NCBI GenBank assembly: GCA_016208165.1 | Contig: JACQYL010000087.1 | Span: forward strand, 1 to 59,799 | From: Deltaproteobacteria bacterium | GTDB lineage: Bacteria; Desulfobacterota; Desulfarculia; JACQYL01 | DNA length: 59,799 nt | Direction of reading: 5' to 3' | Shown: piece by piece, positions 10,139-18,976 of the stretch | Numbering within the stretch: position 1 is the first letter of the stretch | How the letters are laid out: every line of letters starts with the position of its first letter | Program-made: the position numbers and the translations under genes | Notes under the pieces: generated by a model | Told to the model about the DNA's origin: nothing | The model's database searches: none | What the model saw: only the letters and a program-made list of their open reading frames with translations

Positions 10139-10785
10139 CCCGAAACTTTTGGTTCTCCCCGGAACCATCCAAATCGATCGTCTCGTGAACGATGGAGGCC
10201 GAAGCTCGAGGTTCCGGACTAAAGGCGTTTTGCAACACGCCCCTACCCCTCGCGCCGCTGATTATAACAGAGAACGACGGATAACCCCACATCAACTGCG
10301 TCTTTCAGGAAAGTCCCTTGAAAAAGAATCATGAAAACTCCGTTTGAATTTCATTCCCTTTTTTACATAGAATCCAGTGTAAAGCCAAAGAAAAGGTTTT
10401 GCCGAACCCGGGGCACGGTGGGAGCGGCGGTATTGGATCCGCGCACCGGTCTGCCGGCTCCCATACTCCAAGCCGATGTTGGACCCGACGGGACCGTTCG
10501 CTTCAACCATTTTACAAACCCGTCAAGGATCGGGTAAGGGATGATAAGGGGCTTCATATTCTCGTGCACATCGAAACGGAATCAATCCCGGCCCCGGTTT
10601 TGAGTTGCATTCGCCTATGAAACGGTGTTTCCGTGGGGCTCGGGCTCTCGAAACGGGTCCACGTTCCATGGCTGCACAAAGGCCTGCGGAGCGGCGCCCG
10701 ATGCCATTGAACGCGGACTGAGGAAGACCCGTCATCAGCCGCCTCGGCAGAGCCGGTAAACATCCAAGCCTCGAGGAGAAGGACC
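10139..10785. other. Intergenic region between divergent operons
   Basis: About 650 bases separate the nifU promoter from the acyl-CoA synthetase start. It contains a degenerate GTAGGGGC hairpin (10224-10246) and an imperfect inverted repeat with TGGGAGC and GCTCCCA arms (about 10419-10464). I see no gene; the short frames lack ribosome-binding sites and overlap on both strands. Confidence 0.5.
10224..10246. repeat. Degenerate GTAGGGGC palindrome
   Basis: GCCCCTAC (10239-10246) is intact while the left arm is reduced to AAGGCGT; GGCGT and ACGCC still pair around TTTGCAAC-like loop sequence. It appears to be a decayed member of the repeat family at 4309, 16104, 23658 and 49044. Confidence 0.55.
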
Positions 10786-12921
10786 ATGCACGCCGACCGT
10801 TTGAAGCCCATCTTTGCACCGCAATCCATCGCCGTCATCGGCGCGACCAACCGACCCGGCAGCGTCGGACGCGCGGTGATGGAGAATCTCATACATGGTA
10901 ACTTCACAGGAGGTATTTATCCGGTCAACAAGGATTCCCGCTTCATCCATTCCATTCGGACCTATCCGTCCATCCTGGACATTCCGGATCCTGTGGATCT
11001 CGGAATTGTAATCGTACCTCCCCCTGCCGTGGAAGAAGTGGTGGAGCAGGCCGCGGAAAAAGGCGTCAAGGGCGTGATTGTCATTACAGCCGGATTCAAG
11101 GAGATCGGAGGCGTTGGGGTCGAACGTGAAGAAAGGCTCAAAACCAAATTGGCCAATCTCCACATTTCCCTCATCGGACCCAACTGTCTTGGCATTATCA
11201 ACACGAATCCCGGCATTTCCATGAACGCCAGTTTCAGCCGAAACATGCCCCGGCACGGCAGGATCGCCGTCATTTCACAAAGTGGAGCACTGTGCACCGC
11301 TATTATGGACTATGCGGCAGGCCACGACATCGGATTCTCGAAATTCGTTTCCTTCGGGAATAAAGCGGACGTGGATGAAATCGATTTGCTGGACTTTTTG
11401 AAGGACGATCCGGACACGGACGTGATTGTCATGTATCTCGAGGATATCACGGACGGAAGACGCTTTCTGGAAACCGCTCGAGAAATCAACTGGCAATACC
11501 GGAAGCCCATGCTGGCCATGAAATCCGGTCGTTCTCCCAAGGGGGCCCTCGCCGCGTCCTCCCACACCGGAGCTCTGGCGGGATCCGATGCCGCCTATGA
11601 CGCCATTTTTCATCAGAGCGGCATCCAGCGTATGAACAATCTGGGAGAAGTTTTCGACGCGGCCATTGCCTTCGCCCGCCAGCCGCTGCCCAAGGGAAAC
11701 CGCATAGCCATCATCACGAACGCCGGCGGGCCCGGCATTATGACCGTGGATGCCGCGGATCGGTTCAATCTCGAGTTGGCGGAGTTGAAGAAAGACACAA
11801 AGGAGCGATTGGCGAGCTTTCTGCCGTCCACGGCCAATCTGAACAACCCGGTGGACATTATCGGAGACGCCGACTACAAAAGGTACGAGGGCGCCATACG
11901 AACCGTTCTCGAAGACGAAAACGTTTCGGGCGCCATTGTGATTATGGCCCCTCAGGCCATTACCGACATTCTTCAAACCGCGGAAATCCTGCCCCGAGCC
12001 ACACAAGGGATCGAGAAGCCGGTGCTTTGCGTGTTCATGGGAATCGTGGACGTATCGGAAGGCGTCCGCTATCTCGAAAGCCATGGGTTCCCGAACTATT
12101 TTCTGGGCGAACAGGCGGTGCACGCCATGGCGAGCATGGTTCACTTCACCACCCGTATGACCATACCGGATAGGGAAGTCATCAGCTACGAGGTGGACAC
12201 CGATCGGGCTCGGGAATTCATCGGGAAAACGCTGGGAAAAAAAGATTCGGTATATCTTCCTCAGACCGAAGCCAACACCCTTCTTTCCTATTACGGATTC
12301 CCGGTTCTCGAGGGAGGAAAAATCGCCCGGGAAGAAGATATCGAGCCTGCACTCGATCGCATTGGATTCCCGGTGGCCATGAAGATCGACTCACCGGATG
12401 TGGTCCATAAATTCGACGCGGGCGGCGTGATGTTGAAAATCAAGAGTGTCGGGGAGGCTAAAGACGCCTTTCGGAGAATTATTGGAAATGTGAAACAGCG
12501 TCATCCCGAGGCCCGTATAACGGGCGTCCGTATCGAGGAGATGGCAAAGAAAGGCGTCGAAGTGATTCTGGGCGCCAACCGCGATCCCAAATTCGGAGCC
12601 ATGGTCATGGCTGGACTGGGGGGCACCTTCGTCGAGGTGATGAAGGACGTCACCTTCCGTCTCGCTCCCATGTGGAAACGAAGCGCCTACCGCATGCTCG
12701 AATCGCTCAAAATGTACCCGCTGTTGAAGGGAATCCGCGGTATGCCCCCTTCCGATATCGAGGCCATCGAGGAATGTATCTTGAGGTTGTCTCAACTGAT
12801 GACGGAGCAACCTGAAGTGGCCGAACTGGATATCAACCCCTTGATCGTGTATCCTGAGGGCCGGGGCTGCGTGGTGGCCGACAGTCGGATCGTGCTGAAG
12901 AGGTCTGTTTCAACGACATGA
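10786..12921 (+). CDS. Acyl-CoA synthetase (NDP/ADP-forming), fused alpha-beta
   Basis: This enzyme makes ATP from ADP and phosphate while releasing an organic acid from its CoA thioester, or runs the reverse. The 711-aa chain joins both subunits: a CoA-binding domain (residues 1-135, IAVIGATNRPGSVGRAV), a succinyl-CoA-synthetase-like flavodoxin domain (about 140-460, GPNCLGI, ISQSGALC, SSHTGALAGSD) and an ATP-grasp domain (about 480-705, MKIDSPDVVHKFDAGGV). H260 in SSHTGALAG is the residue expected to carry the phosphate. Its ATG is preceded by GAGGAGAAGG. The stop overlaps the following carbamoyltransferase start (ATGA), so the two are translationally coupled. The acyl substrate cannot be read from the sequence. 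Confidence 0.93.
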   Translation: MHADRLKPIFAPQSIAVIGATNRPGSVGRAVMENLIHGNFTGGIYPVNKDSRFIHSIRTYPSILDIPDPVDLGIVIVPPPAVEEVVEQAAEKGVKGVIVITAGFKEIGGVGVEREERLKTKLANLHISLIGPNCLGIINTNPGISMNASFSRNMPRHGRIAVISQSGALCTAIMDYAAGHDIGFSKFVSFGNKADVDEIDLLDFLKDDPDTDVIVMYLEDITDGRRFLETAREINWQYRKPMLAMKSGRSPKGALAASSHTGALAGSDAAYDAIFHQSGIQRMNNLGEVFDAAIAFARQPLPKGNRIAIITNAGGPGIMTVDAADRFNLELAELKKDTKERLASFLPSTANLNNPVDIIGDADYKRYEGAIRTVLEDENVSGAIVIMAPQAITDILQTAEILPRATQGIEKPVLCVFMGIVDVSEGVRYLESHGFPNYFLGEQAVHAMASMVHFTTRMTIPDREVISYEVDTDRAREFIGKTLGKKDSVYLPQTEANTLLSYYGFPVLEGGKIAREEDIEPALDRIGFPVAMKIDSPDVVHKFDAGGVMLKIKSVGEAKDAFRRIIGNVKQRHPEARITGVRIEEMAKKGVEVILGANRDPKFGAMVMAGLGGTFVEVMKDVTFRLAPMWKRSAYRMLESLKMYPLLKGIRGMPPSDIEAIEECILRLSQLMTEQPEVAELDINPLIVYPEGRGCVVADSRIVLKRSVSTT

Positions 12922-14756
12922 ATACGAACGCTAAAACCGGCGCCACTATCTTGGGCATTTCGTGTTTTTATCATGATGCCGCCGCCTGCCTGGTTCGGGA
13001 CGGCGATGTTCTGGCGGCGGCTCAGGAGGAACGATTCACTCGCAAAAAACACGATCCCTCGTTCCCCGGGAATGCCGTCCGATATTGTCTGGAAGAGGCC
13101 GGTATCCGCATCGACGACCTCTCCTACGTGGTGTTTTATGATAAGCCGTTCCTGAGTTTCGAGCGAATCCTGATGACGTATCTGACCGTGGCCCCAAGGG
13201 GCCTCCGGTCCTGGCTTCAGGCCATGCCCCGATGGCTCGGCCAGAAACTCCATGTGCCCAAAGTTCTCAAGAAGGAGACGGGCTACGAAGGGGACGTGCT
13301 GTACACCGAGCACCACGAGGCTCACGCGGCGTCGGCTTTTTATCCGTCACCCTTCGAGGAAGCGGCTGTCCTGACCATCGACGGAGTGGGCGAGTGGGCC
13401 ACAGCCAGCTATGGCTTCGGTAAAGGGAAGGATCTGACCCTGCTGAAGGAACTTCATTTCCCGGATTCGCTTGGGTTGTTGTATTCGGCGTTCACGTATT
13501 TCACCGGATTCCGAGTGAATTCAGGCGAATACAAATTGATGGGACTGGCTCCCTATGGCACTCCGCGATACAAGGAACGGATTCTTTCGGAGCTGATGGA
13601 CATGAAAGAAGACGGTTCCCTCCGCTTGAATCTGTCCTATTTCGATTTCCTGGGCGGCCTTCGGATGACGAACAAGCGTTTCTCCGCTCTGTTCGGAGGA
13701 CCTCCCCGAAGTCCTGAAACGGAAATCACTCAGAGGGAAATGGATATCGCAGCCAGTATCCAAGCGGTAACCGAGGAGGCTGTCCTCAAAATGGCGCGTC
13801 ACGTTCACCGGGAGACGGGCCTGAATAAGCTTTGCCTCGCCGGGGGAGTTGCCTTGAACTGCGTGGCCAACGGGCGGATTCTGAGGAACGGCCCCTTTGA
13901 AGAGATCTGGATACAGCCTGCCGCGGGGGATGCGGGTGGAGCGCTTGGAGCGGCCCTGTCCGTCTGGCATCGGTTTCTCGGGAACGAAAGAGTCACGGTC
14001 GAGGGAAAAGACCGCCAGAAAGGCTCCTACCTGGGGCCGCGTTTCTCCAATGAAGCGATCAAGGATTTTCTCGAGACCGTGGGCGCGGCGTATCACGAGG
14101 TACAAGATCAAAACCGGTCGGCCGTTGTGGCGGAACAGATCGCTGAAGGAAAAATCGTGGGTTATCTGGCGGGCCGAATGGAGTTCGGGCCGAGAGCCCT
14201 GGGAGCACGCAGCATCCTGGGCGATCCGAGGCGGGACGATACGCAGACCGTCATGAACCTGAAAATCAAATACCGAGAGTCTTTCAGGCCCTTCGCGCCT
14301 TCGGTCCTGGAGGAAAAGGCGGACCGGTATTTCGAGTCGGACCGGCCCAGCCCGTACATGCTGCTGGTGGCCGATGTAAAAGCGGAAAGAAGGCTCCCCC
14401 AGCCTTCAAGGGACGGAATGCCCATGTTGGAGCGTCTGAAGGTCAAGCGGAGCGACATCCCCGCGGTTACGCATCTGGACTATTCGGCTCGACTCCAGAC
14501 GGTGAACTCGGAGACCAAGCCCGACTATCACGGCGTGATTTCGGAATTCGAGCGCCGCACCGGTTGCCCGGTGCTTGTGAACACGAGTTTCAATGTGAGA
14601 GGGGAACCCATCGTCTGCACCCCCCGGGATGCGTATCGGTGTTTTATGCGCACGGAAATGGACGTGCTGGTGATGGAAAATTGCGTTCTGTTCAAAGAAG
14701 AGCAGCCGCCCTGGGAAGAGGAAACGGACTGGCGAAATGAACTCGAACTCGACTGA
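12918..14756 (+). CDS. NodU/CmcH-type carbamoyltransferase (SxtI-like)
   Basis: Members of this family use carbamoyl phosphate and ATP to make carbamoyl-adenylate, then transfer the carbamoyl group to a hydroxyl of a small molecule or glycan. The 612-aa protein shows the N-terminal Kae1-like ATPase part (ILGISCFYHDAAACLVRDG, EERFTRKKHD, the metal-binding HHEAHAASAFY and DGVGEWATAS) and the C-terminal carbamoylation domain (GYLAGRMEFGPRALGARSIL, LVNTSFNVRGEPIVCTP). It is coupled by ATGA overlap to the acyl-CoA synthetase upstream and overlaps the SxtJ-like gene downstream by 20 bases. The acceptor is unknown. Confidence 0.92.
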   Translation: MNTNAKTGATILGISCFYHDAAACLVRDGDVLAAAQEERFTRKKHDPSFPGNAVRYCLEEAGIRIDDLSYVVFYDKPFLSFERILMTYLTVAPRGLRSWLQAMPRWLGQKLHVPKVLKKETGYEGDVLYTEHHEAHAASAFYPSPFEEAAVLTIDGVGEWATASYGFGKGKDLTLLKELHFPDSLGLLYSAFTYFTGFRVNSGEYKLMGLAPYGTPRYKERILSELMDMKEDGSLRLNLSYFDFLGGLRMTNKRFSALFGGPPRSPETEITQREMDIAASIQAVTEEAVLKMARHVHRETGLNKLCLAGGVALNCVANGRILRNGPFEEIWIQPAAGDAGGALGAALSVWHRFLGNERVTVEGKDRQKGSYLGPRFSNEAIKDFLETVGAAYHEVQDQNRSAVVAEQIAEGKIVGYLAGRMEFGPRALGARSILGDPRRDDTQTVMNLKIKYRESFRPFAPSVLEEKADRYFESDRPSPYMLLVADVKAERRLPQPSRDGMPMLERLKVKRSDIPAVTHLDYSARLQTVNSETKPDYHGVISEFERRTGCPVLVNTSFNVRGEPIVCTPRDAYRCFMRTEMDVLVMENCVLFKEEQPPWEEETDWRNELELD

Positions 14757-15138
14757 CCCGCGGCAGATCCGGCGATTCGGAGTAGTGGCGTTTCTTTTTT
14801 TCGGCGGCCTGGGCGTTCTGGGCTGGTGGCGGAACAGCCCATTGCCCCTGGTCCTGTTCGGATGTCTCTCGGCCGTAGGTTTCGGTCTGATGACCATGCC
14901 TTCCCGGCTCAAACGGGTATATGTGATCTGGTTGAAAATCGCTCATCTACTAGGTACACTTACCAACGCTACGATTCTTGCCATTGCCTACTACCTGGTT
15001 ATCACCCCCTTCGCGATCGCGAAACGGTGGTTTGGGGGGCCGCCGCTGTCCACCAAGCCCGACAAGAACGCCGCCACGTATTGGGTGAGCCGCACGGAAC
15101 CGGCTCAGCCCAAGGAGCGGTTTTTCAAACGTTATTAA
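14737..15138 (+). CDS. SxtJ-family small membrane protein
   Basis: The 133-aa integral membrane protein has hydrophobic segments at about residues 14-30, 34-50 and 73-95 and a polar C-terminus (SRTEPAQPKERFFKRY). The size, topology and position right behind a NodU-type carbamoyltransferase match SxtJ, an uncharacterised protein first named in the saxitoxin cluster and common elsewhere. Its start lies inside the carbamoyltransferase gene (20-base overlap). The function is unknown; a membrane partner for the carbamoyltransferase or its product is an inference. Confidence 0.75.
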   Translation: MNSNSTDPRQIRRFGVVAFLFFGGLGVLGWWRNSPLPLVLFGCLSAVGFGLMTMPSRLKRVYVIWLKIAHLLGTLTNATILAIAYYLVITPFAIAKRWFGGPPLSTKPDKNAATYWVSRTEPAQPKERFFKRY

Positions 15139-15148
15139 AGAGCTGACT

Positions 15149-15307
15149 ATGCCTAATCCATCTCTCGTTGCCGAGTTCTGGGAATTCCTGAAAGTTCGAA
15201 AGCGCTTCTGGCTGCTTCCTATCGTGATTGTGCTGGGAGCCCTAGGCGCGCTGGTCGTCTTCACGGAAAGCAGCGCCATTGCGCCGTTTATTTACGCCCT
15301 TTTTTGA
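15149..15307 (+). CDS. DUF5989/SxtK-like 52-residue membrane peptide
   Basis: This short gene starts at an ATG ten bases after the SxtJ-like stop and encodes one N-terminal amphipathic segment (VAEFWEFLKVRKRFWLLP) followed by a single transmembrane helix (IVIVLGALGALVVF) and SSAIAPFIYALF. The EFWEFL.VRK..WL.P pattern is that of DUF5989, the family I associate with SxtK in the saxitoxin cluster. The order carbamoyltransferase-SxtJ-SxtK is therefore intact here. The function is unknown. Confidence 0.75.
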   Translation: MPNPSLVAEFWEFLKVRKRFWLLPIVIVLGALGALVVFTESSAIAPFIYALF

Positions 15308-15318
15308 TGAAATAAGAA

Positions 15319-15346
15319 GCCCCCCGGAGAAGCTCTCCGGGGGGGC
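15319..15346 (+). terminator. Strong GC hairpin ending the carbamoyltransferase operon
   Basis: GCCCCCCGGAGA pairs with TCTCCGGGGGGGC around a 3-base loop, twelve bases after the last stop. It has no T tract on the plus strand, but its position at the operon end makes a transcription-end role likely. Confidence 0.55.
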
Positions 15347-15726
15347 ATGAGGAGAAGGGTTGAGGGTGTGTAGGGAAGAACACTAAAGCTGCGTTGAAAT
15401 TCTTTGCCGTCCATTTTGCGGTTACCCGGAGGGAGGGGGTCCGGTCCTGCTCCAACTGTCCGGCGTTGCCCATCTATAAAGCAAAAGCCGTACCACCGTT
15501 GATCCTGTCTAAATTCTGTAAACATTTTAAATGGTTAAATGAAACCCATCCCGCTACGGGTGAGTATCGTGAACGTCAACTTCCTGACGGCCGTCAGAAT
15601 GACAGCGGCATTCCCATGCCGCCCGCGTGACCATTCGAACATTCCGCCGATGTTTCCGGTCAGGACCCGATCTTTCCTGGCGCGGAAATTGCTTTATCTA
15701 TAAAGCGCGCAGAACGGAGGGACCGT
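15347..15726. other. Intergenic region with a 14-bp palindrome
   Basis: I see no gene in these 380 bases. CTGACGGCCGTCAG at 15584-15597 is a perfect palindrome, about 130 bases before the lipoprotein start. A short sequence resembling CTTTATCTATAAAGC occurs twice (about 15472-15483 and 15691-15705). Confidence 0.5.
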
Positions 15727-15954
15727 ATGAAACGAATGTTCCTGATAGGCTTGTTGCTCTTGACCTGTTTTTTCAATGGATGCATCTGGGTTGGAACCAC
15801 CCTCACCGGAGAGCTCGGACTCTACTACAAACCGCCCACTACGTGGGAAAACTACCAGATCCGGAGTTCGATTCCCTACACTCCTTATTACGAGCGTACC
15901 CACACGCTGGTGGGATACCGGCAGTACCCGAATACCTGGCGGTACTGGCGCTGA
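15727..15954 (+). CDS. Small putative lipoprotein, 75 aa
   Basis: The ATG follows a good CGGAGGG ribosome-binding site. The N-terminus MKRMFLIGLLLLTCFFNGC is a lipoprotein-type signal with Cys19 as the likely lipidated residue (the box FNGC is not ideal). The mature part of about 57 residues is Tyr- and Thr-rich (YYKPPTTWENYQIRSS, YRQYPNTWRYWR). I do not recognise the family. A GTAGGGGC palindrome lies 150 bases downstream. Confidence 0.65.
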   Translation: MKRMFLIGLLLLTCFFNGCIWVGTTLTGELGLYYKPPTTWENYQIRSSIPYTPYYERTHTLVGYRQYPNTWRYWR

Positions 15955-16329
15955 GGCATCTCCCGAGTCTCCGGCCTCAATCCGGACGCCGCTTTCTCCG
16001 ATTCCGGAAAACGGCGCGGGGAAAAAACTGCCCGATTCCGGCCGCGCCGGTAAGAAGTACCTACCTGGTCGGATAAAACCCCTTGCTTCATTAAGCGGAT
16101 ACGGTAGGGGCGTATCGCGATACGCCCCTACAATTCTCACGTCCGAGAGGCGTACCGGCGCTTCCCCATCTTCGGATCCGGACATCGGGAGGTCCAAACC
16201 ACCATTTGGTCCGAGCATGAAGTCTCCAGGTTTTCGGCGCGGTTCACCAGAAAAATATCATCCTCTGTCTTCACAAACCCCCCTGAATCTGTTAGAGAAT
16301 GAAGGTCTGTTTTCAAGGAGGAATGCGCC
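15955..16329. other. Intergenic region before lysA
   Basis: This stretch holds the perfect palindrome at 16104-16131 and the lysA ribosome-binding site AAGGAGG (16316-16322). No gene was recognised. Confidence 0.5.
16104..16131. repeat. Perfect 28-bp GTAGGGGC palindrome
   Basis: The left arm GTAGGGGCGTATCG is followed at once by its exact complement CGATACGCCCCTAC. The outer nine bases match those of the copy at 23658-23685, while the inner GTAT/ATAC is replaced there by GGTT/AACC, so pairing is kept although the sequence differs. Confidence 0.85.
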
Positions 16330-17571
16330 ATGCCCATGTCTGAGGGATTCAGGAACCGGCTCGAACCTATTCTCGAGGAAGTCGTCGAGCGCTTCAAAAC
16401 GCCGTTTCACATCTACGATGAACAGGGAATACGGGACACGGGAGAAACGTTGAAGAAAACGTTTTCCGGTTTCCGCAGTTTCCGTGAGTTTTTTGCGGTC
16501 AAAGCCCTTCCGAATCCATCCATTCTGTCCGTTATGAAAAGCATGGGGTTCGGCTTCGATTGCAGCTCCATAGCGGAGCTGAAGATGAGCCGAGGCGTGG
16601 GAGCGGGCGGCGAGGATATCATGTTTACCTCGAACAACACCATGATCGAGGAGTTCGACAGCGCCCTTTCCGAGGGCGGATGCATACTCAATCTGGACGA
16701 CATCACGCTCATTCCCAAGGTTCCTCGTTTTCCCGAACGGATTTGCTTCCGTTACAATCCGGGACCGCGCCGAACGGGCAACAGCATTATCGGGAACCCT
16801 TCGGAGTCTAAATACGGAGTGAGCCACCAACAACTCGTGGACGCCTACCGGCAAGCCATGGATCGCGGGGCCAAAGTTTTCGGCCTGCATACGATGCTCT
16901 GCTCGAACGAACGTCAGTACGAGTACATGGTGGCCACGGTGCGTATGTTGTTGGAGCAGGTGGAACGCGGTATCGAGTTCGAGTTCATCAATATCGGCGG
17001 TGGGCTGGGGATACCGTACGAACCACTCCAGGAGCCGTTGGACATCCAATCTCTGGCCGCCGAAGCCAAAAAAACATACGGCGATTTCCGTCTCAGAAAC
17101 GGTTATGCACCCAAGTTATACATGGAAAGCGGTCGTTATATGACCGGGCCCCATGGTGTGCTGGTTACCAAAGCCATTAACAGCAAGCACATCTACCGCG
17201 AATACGTGGGCGTGGACGCCTGCATGTCGTCCCTGATGCGACCGGGCATGTACGGCGCTTACCATCACATCACGGTCCTTGGAAAAGATCCGGGAACGAG
17301 CGGCGTTGTTGTGGATGTCGTCGGCTCGTTGTGTGAAAACAATGACAAATTTGCCGTCCAACGGCTGCTGCCCCGGATCGAAGACGGGGACATTCTGATG
17401 GTTCACGATACCGGCGCCCACGGCCACGCCATGGGATTCAACTACAACGGACGCCTTCGCCCGAAAGAGCTGCTGCTTCGCAGTGACGGCTCCGTGGAAC
17501 TGATCCGCCGTGAAGAAACATTGGCGGACTACTTCGCCACTCTGCAGTTTGAGCGGGACGTCCTCCGATAG
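16330..17571 (+). CDS. lysA: Diaminopimelate decarboxylase
   Basis: This PLP enzyme makes L-lysine from meso-diaminopimelate, the last step of lysine synthesis. Visible motifs are FFAVKALPNPS with the PLP lysine K58, FGFDCSS, the phosphate-binding NIGGGLGIPY at about 221-230, ESGRYMTGPHG, and SLCENNDKF with C335/E336, which act in substrate binding across the dimer. The C-terminal MGFNYNGRLRPKELLL is typical of the fold-type III family. The length, 413 aa, is normal. AAGGAGG lies eight bases before the ATG. It is transcribed alone. Members acting on arginine or ornithine exist, but CENND favours diaminopimelate. Confidence 0.9.
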   Translation: MPMSEGFRNRLEPILEEVVERFKTPFHIYDEQGIRDTGETLKKTFSGFRSFREFFAVKALPNPSILSVMKSMGFGFDCSSIAELKMSRGVGAGGEDIMFTSNNTMIEEFDSALSEGGCILNLDDITLIPKVPRFPERICFRYNPGPRRTGNSIIGNPSESKYGVSHQQLVDAYRQAMDRGAKVFGLHTMLCSNERQYEYMVATVRMLLEQVERGIEFEFINIGGGLGIPYEPLQEPLDIQSLAAEAKKTYGDFRLRNGYAPKLYMESGRYMTGPHGVLVTKAINSKHIYREYVGVDACMSSLMRPGMYGAYHHITVLGKDPGTSGVVVDVVGSLCENNDKFAVQRLLPRIEDGDILMVHDTGAHGHAMGFNYNGRLRPKELLLRSDGSVELIRREETLADYFATLQFERDVLR

Positions 17572-17793
17572 ATTCCCCGCACCCGATCCATTCAAAGAAT
17601 AGACACAAAAAGCGGTTCGGAACGGAAGGATGCGGTTTTCCCGCATACTTCCACTCTGAGCGCGGATGCCTGCGGAGGGTCACCGGCGCGCACTCCGAAG
17701 AACCTTACGGGCTCGTGGCGCCGCGACCCCGAAATTCATTTCTCCGCCGGCCTCTCCGCCGAAGGCGATGAGGCCATCGACGGGATGAACGAC
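17572..17793. other. Intergenic region between lysA and the ABC exporter
   Basis: No gene, repeat or terminator was recognised in this stretch. It is followed directly by the exporter promoter at 17794-17822. Confidence 0.4.
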
Positions 17794-17822
17794 TTGACAC
17801 CAGGGACGGTTTTTCCTATCGT
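17794..17822 (+). promoter_or_regulatory. Sigma-70-type promoter for the Gld-like exporter
   Basis: A perfect -35 TTGACA (17794-17799) is followed by a 17-base spacer and TATCGT (17817-17822). It lies 100 bases before the chosen GTG start of the ATPase gene. Confidence 0.6.
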
Positions 17823-17923
17823 ACGCGGTCTAGGTGAACAACACGTTGAATTTTAACCGTTTTTACCGTGCCGATGACGGACGATGCAGAGCGTCCGGCG
17901 ACGGCATCCGAGGAGATGTTCGA

Positions 17924-18874
17924 GTGATCGAGGCCAAATCGCTTACCATGTATTACGGCTCCACGCGAGCCGTCGAGGACGCCGGCTTCAGGGTTGAAAA
18001 AGGGGAAATCCTGGGACTCCTGGGACCCAACGGCGCAGGCAAGACCACCATCATGAACATCCTCACGACTCAGATTGTTCCCACTTCCGGAAGCGCCACC
18101 ATAGAAGGTTTCGATGTGCTGGAGCAGCCCATCGAGGTGCGCCGGTGTACGGGGTATCTTCCGGAGACCGTCCCTCTGTACGTGGACATGGAAGTGGTCG
18201 AATATCTGCGGTTCGTGGCTCAGGGCCGGGGACTGGCAGGCCCCGAACTGGAAAATCGCCTCGAGTGGGTCGTCGAGAAGTGCGGCATTCGCACCATGAT
18301 GAGGCGACTCATTTCACAGCTTTCCAAGGGATACCGACAGCGTGTGGGCCTGGCCCAGGCGTTGATACACGATCCCAAGGTCCTGGTTCTCGACGAGCCG
18401 ACTTCCGGTCTGGACCCGTTACAGATCATCGGAATTCGCGATCTCGTCAAAGAGCTTGCAAAGGACAAGACCATCATCGTGAGCACCCACATCCTGCAGG
18501 AAGTGGAAGCCATAAGCGATCGGATCATTATTATCAATGAAGGTCGAATCATCGCGGACGGCACCCAGCAGGAACTCCAGCAGGCGGCCAGTCAGACGCC
18601 GGGTCGTATGGTCGCCTTGAAGGGGAATTCGGCGGATATCGAGCGGGTCCTGAAGGGCCTGCCGGGCGTGAAACAGGTGCTCCCGGTCGCGGTCTCGCAG
18701 GACGACGGTGTCTGTTCGTTCCGAATACAGGCGGAACAGGGCCGTGAAATCTGGCCGGAGCTGGCCGGCGCCATCCAGGAAAACGGCTGGCTGGTCAAAG
18801 AAAATCGGGAACTGAAACCTTCCCTCGAGGCGGCGTTCATTCATCTGACCCGACGAGAGCTCGGGCAATCTTAG
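17924..18874 (+). CDS. ABC transporter ATPase, GldA-like
   Basis: This nucleotide-binding subunit powers the permease encoded downstream. In the 316-aa protein, Walker A is GPNGAGKTT (about 34-42), the signature LSKGYRQR (133-140), Walker B LVLDEPTSGLDP (154-165), and the H-loop lies in STHILQE. The C-terminal 80 residues form the extra domain common in ABC-2-type exporters. I chose the GTG at 17924 because GAGGAG lies just upstream and VIEAKSLTMYYGS matches family starts; a longer frame begins with GTG at 17834. The next two genes form one unit with it. Confidence 0.9.
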   Translation: MIEAKSLTMYYGSTRAVEDAGFRVEKGEILGLLGPNGAGKTTIMNILTTQIVPTSGSATIEGFDVLEQPIEVRRCTGYLPETVPLYVDMEVVEYLRFVAQGRGLAGPELENRLEWVVEKCGIRTMMRRLISQLSKGYRQRVGLAQALIHDPKVLVLDEPTSGLDPLQIIGIRDLVKELAKDKTIIVSTHILQEVEAISDRIIIINEGRIIADGTQQELQQAASQTPGRMVALKGNSADIERVLKGLPGVKQVLPVAVSQDDGVCSFRIQAEQGREIWPELAGAIQENGWLVKENRELKPSLEAAFIHLTRRELGQS

Positions 18875-18976
18875 TGCAACGCTTCGGGGGCCGGCGGCAT
18901 ATATAGGTTGCGGCCCGGTACGTGCGGCGCCACGGCGCGTTCACGAACGGAATACGTAGTAACGGGGTAAGCGTCC

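Noticed and set aside
10331-10620. Protein-like plus-strand frames before the acyl-CoA synthetase gene
   Set aside because: No ribosome-binding site and no family match; overlapping frames on both strands are a GC effect.
15394-15726. Possible riboswitch between the carbamoyltransferase operon and the lipoprotein gene
   Set aside because: Checked against the c-di-GMP, TPP and cobalamin patterns; no conserved core was found.
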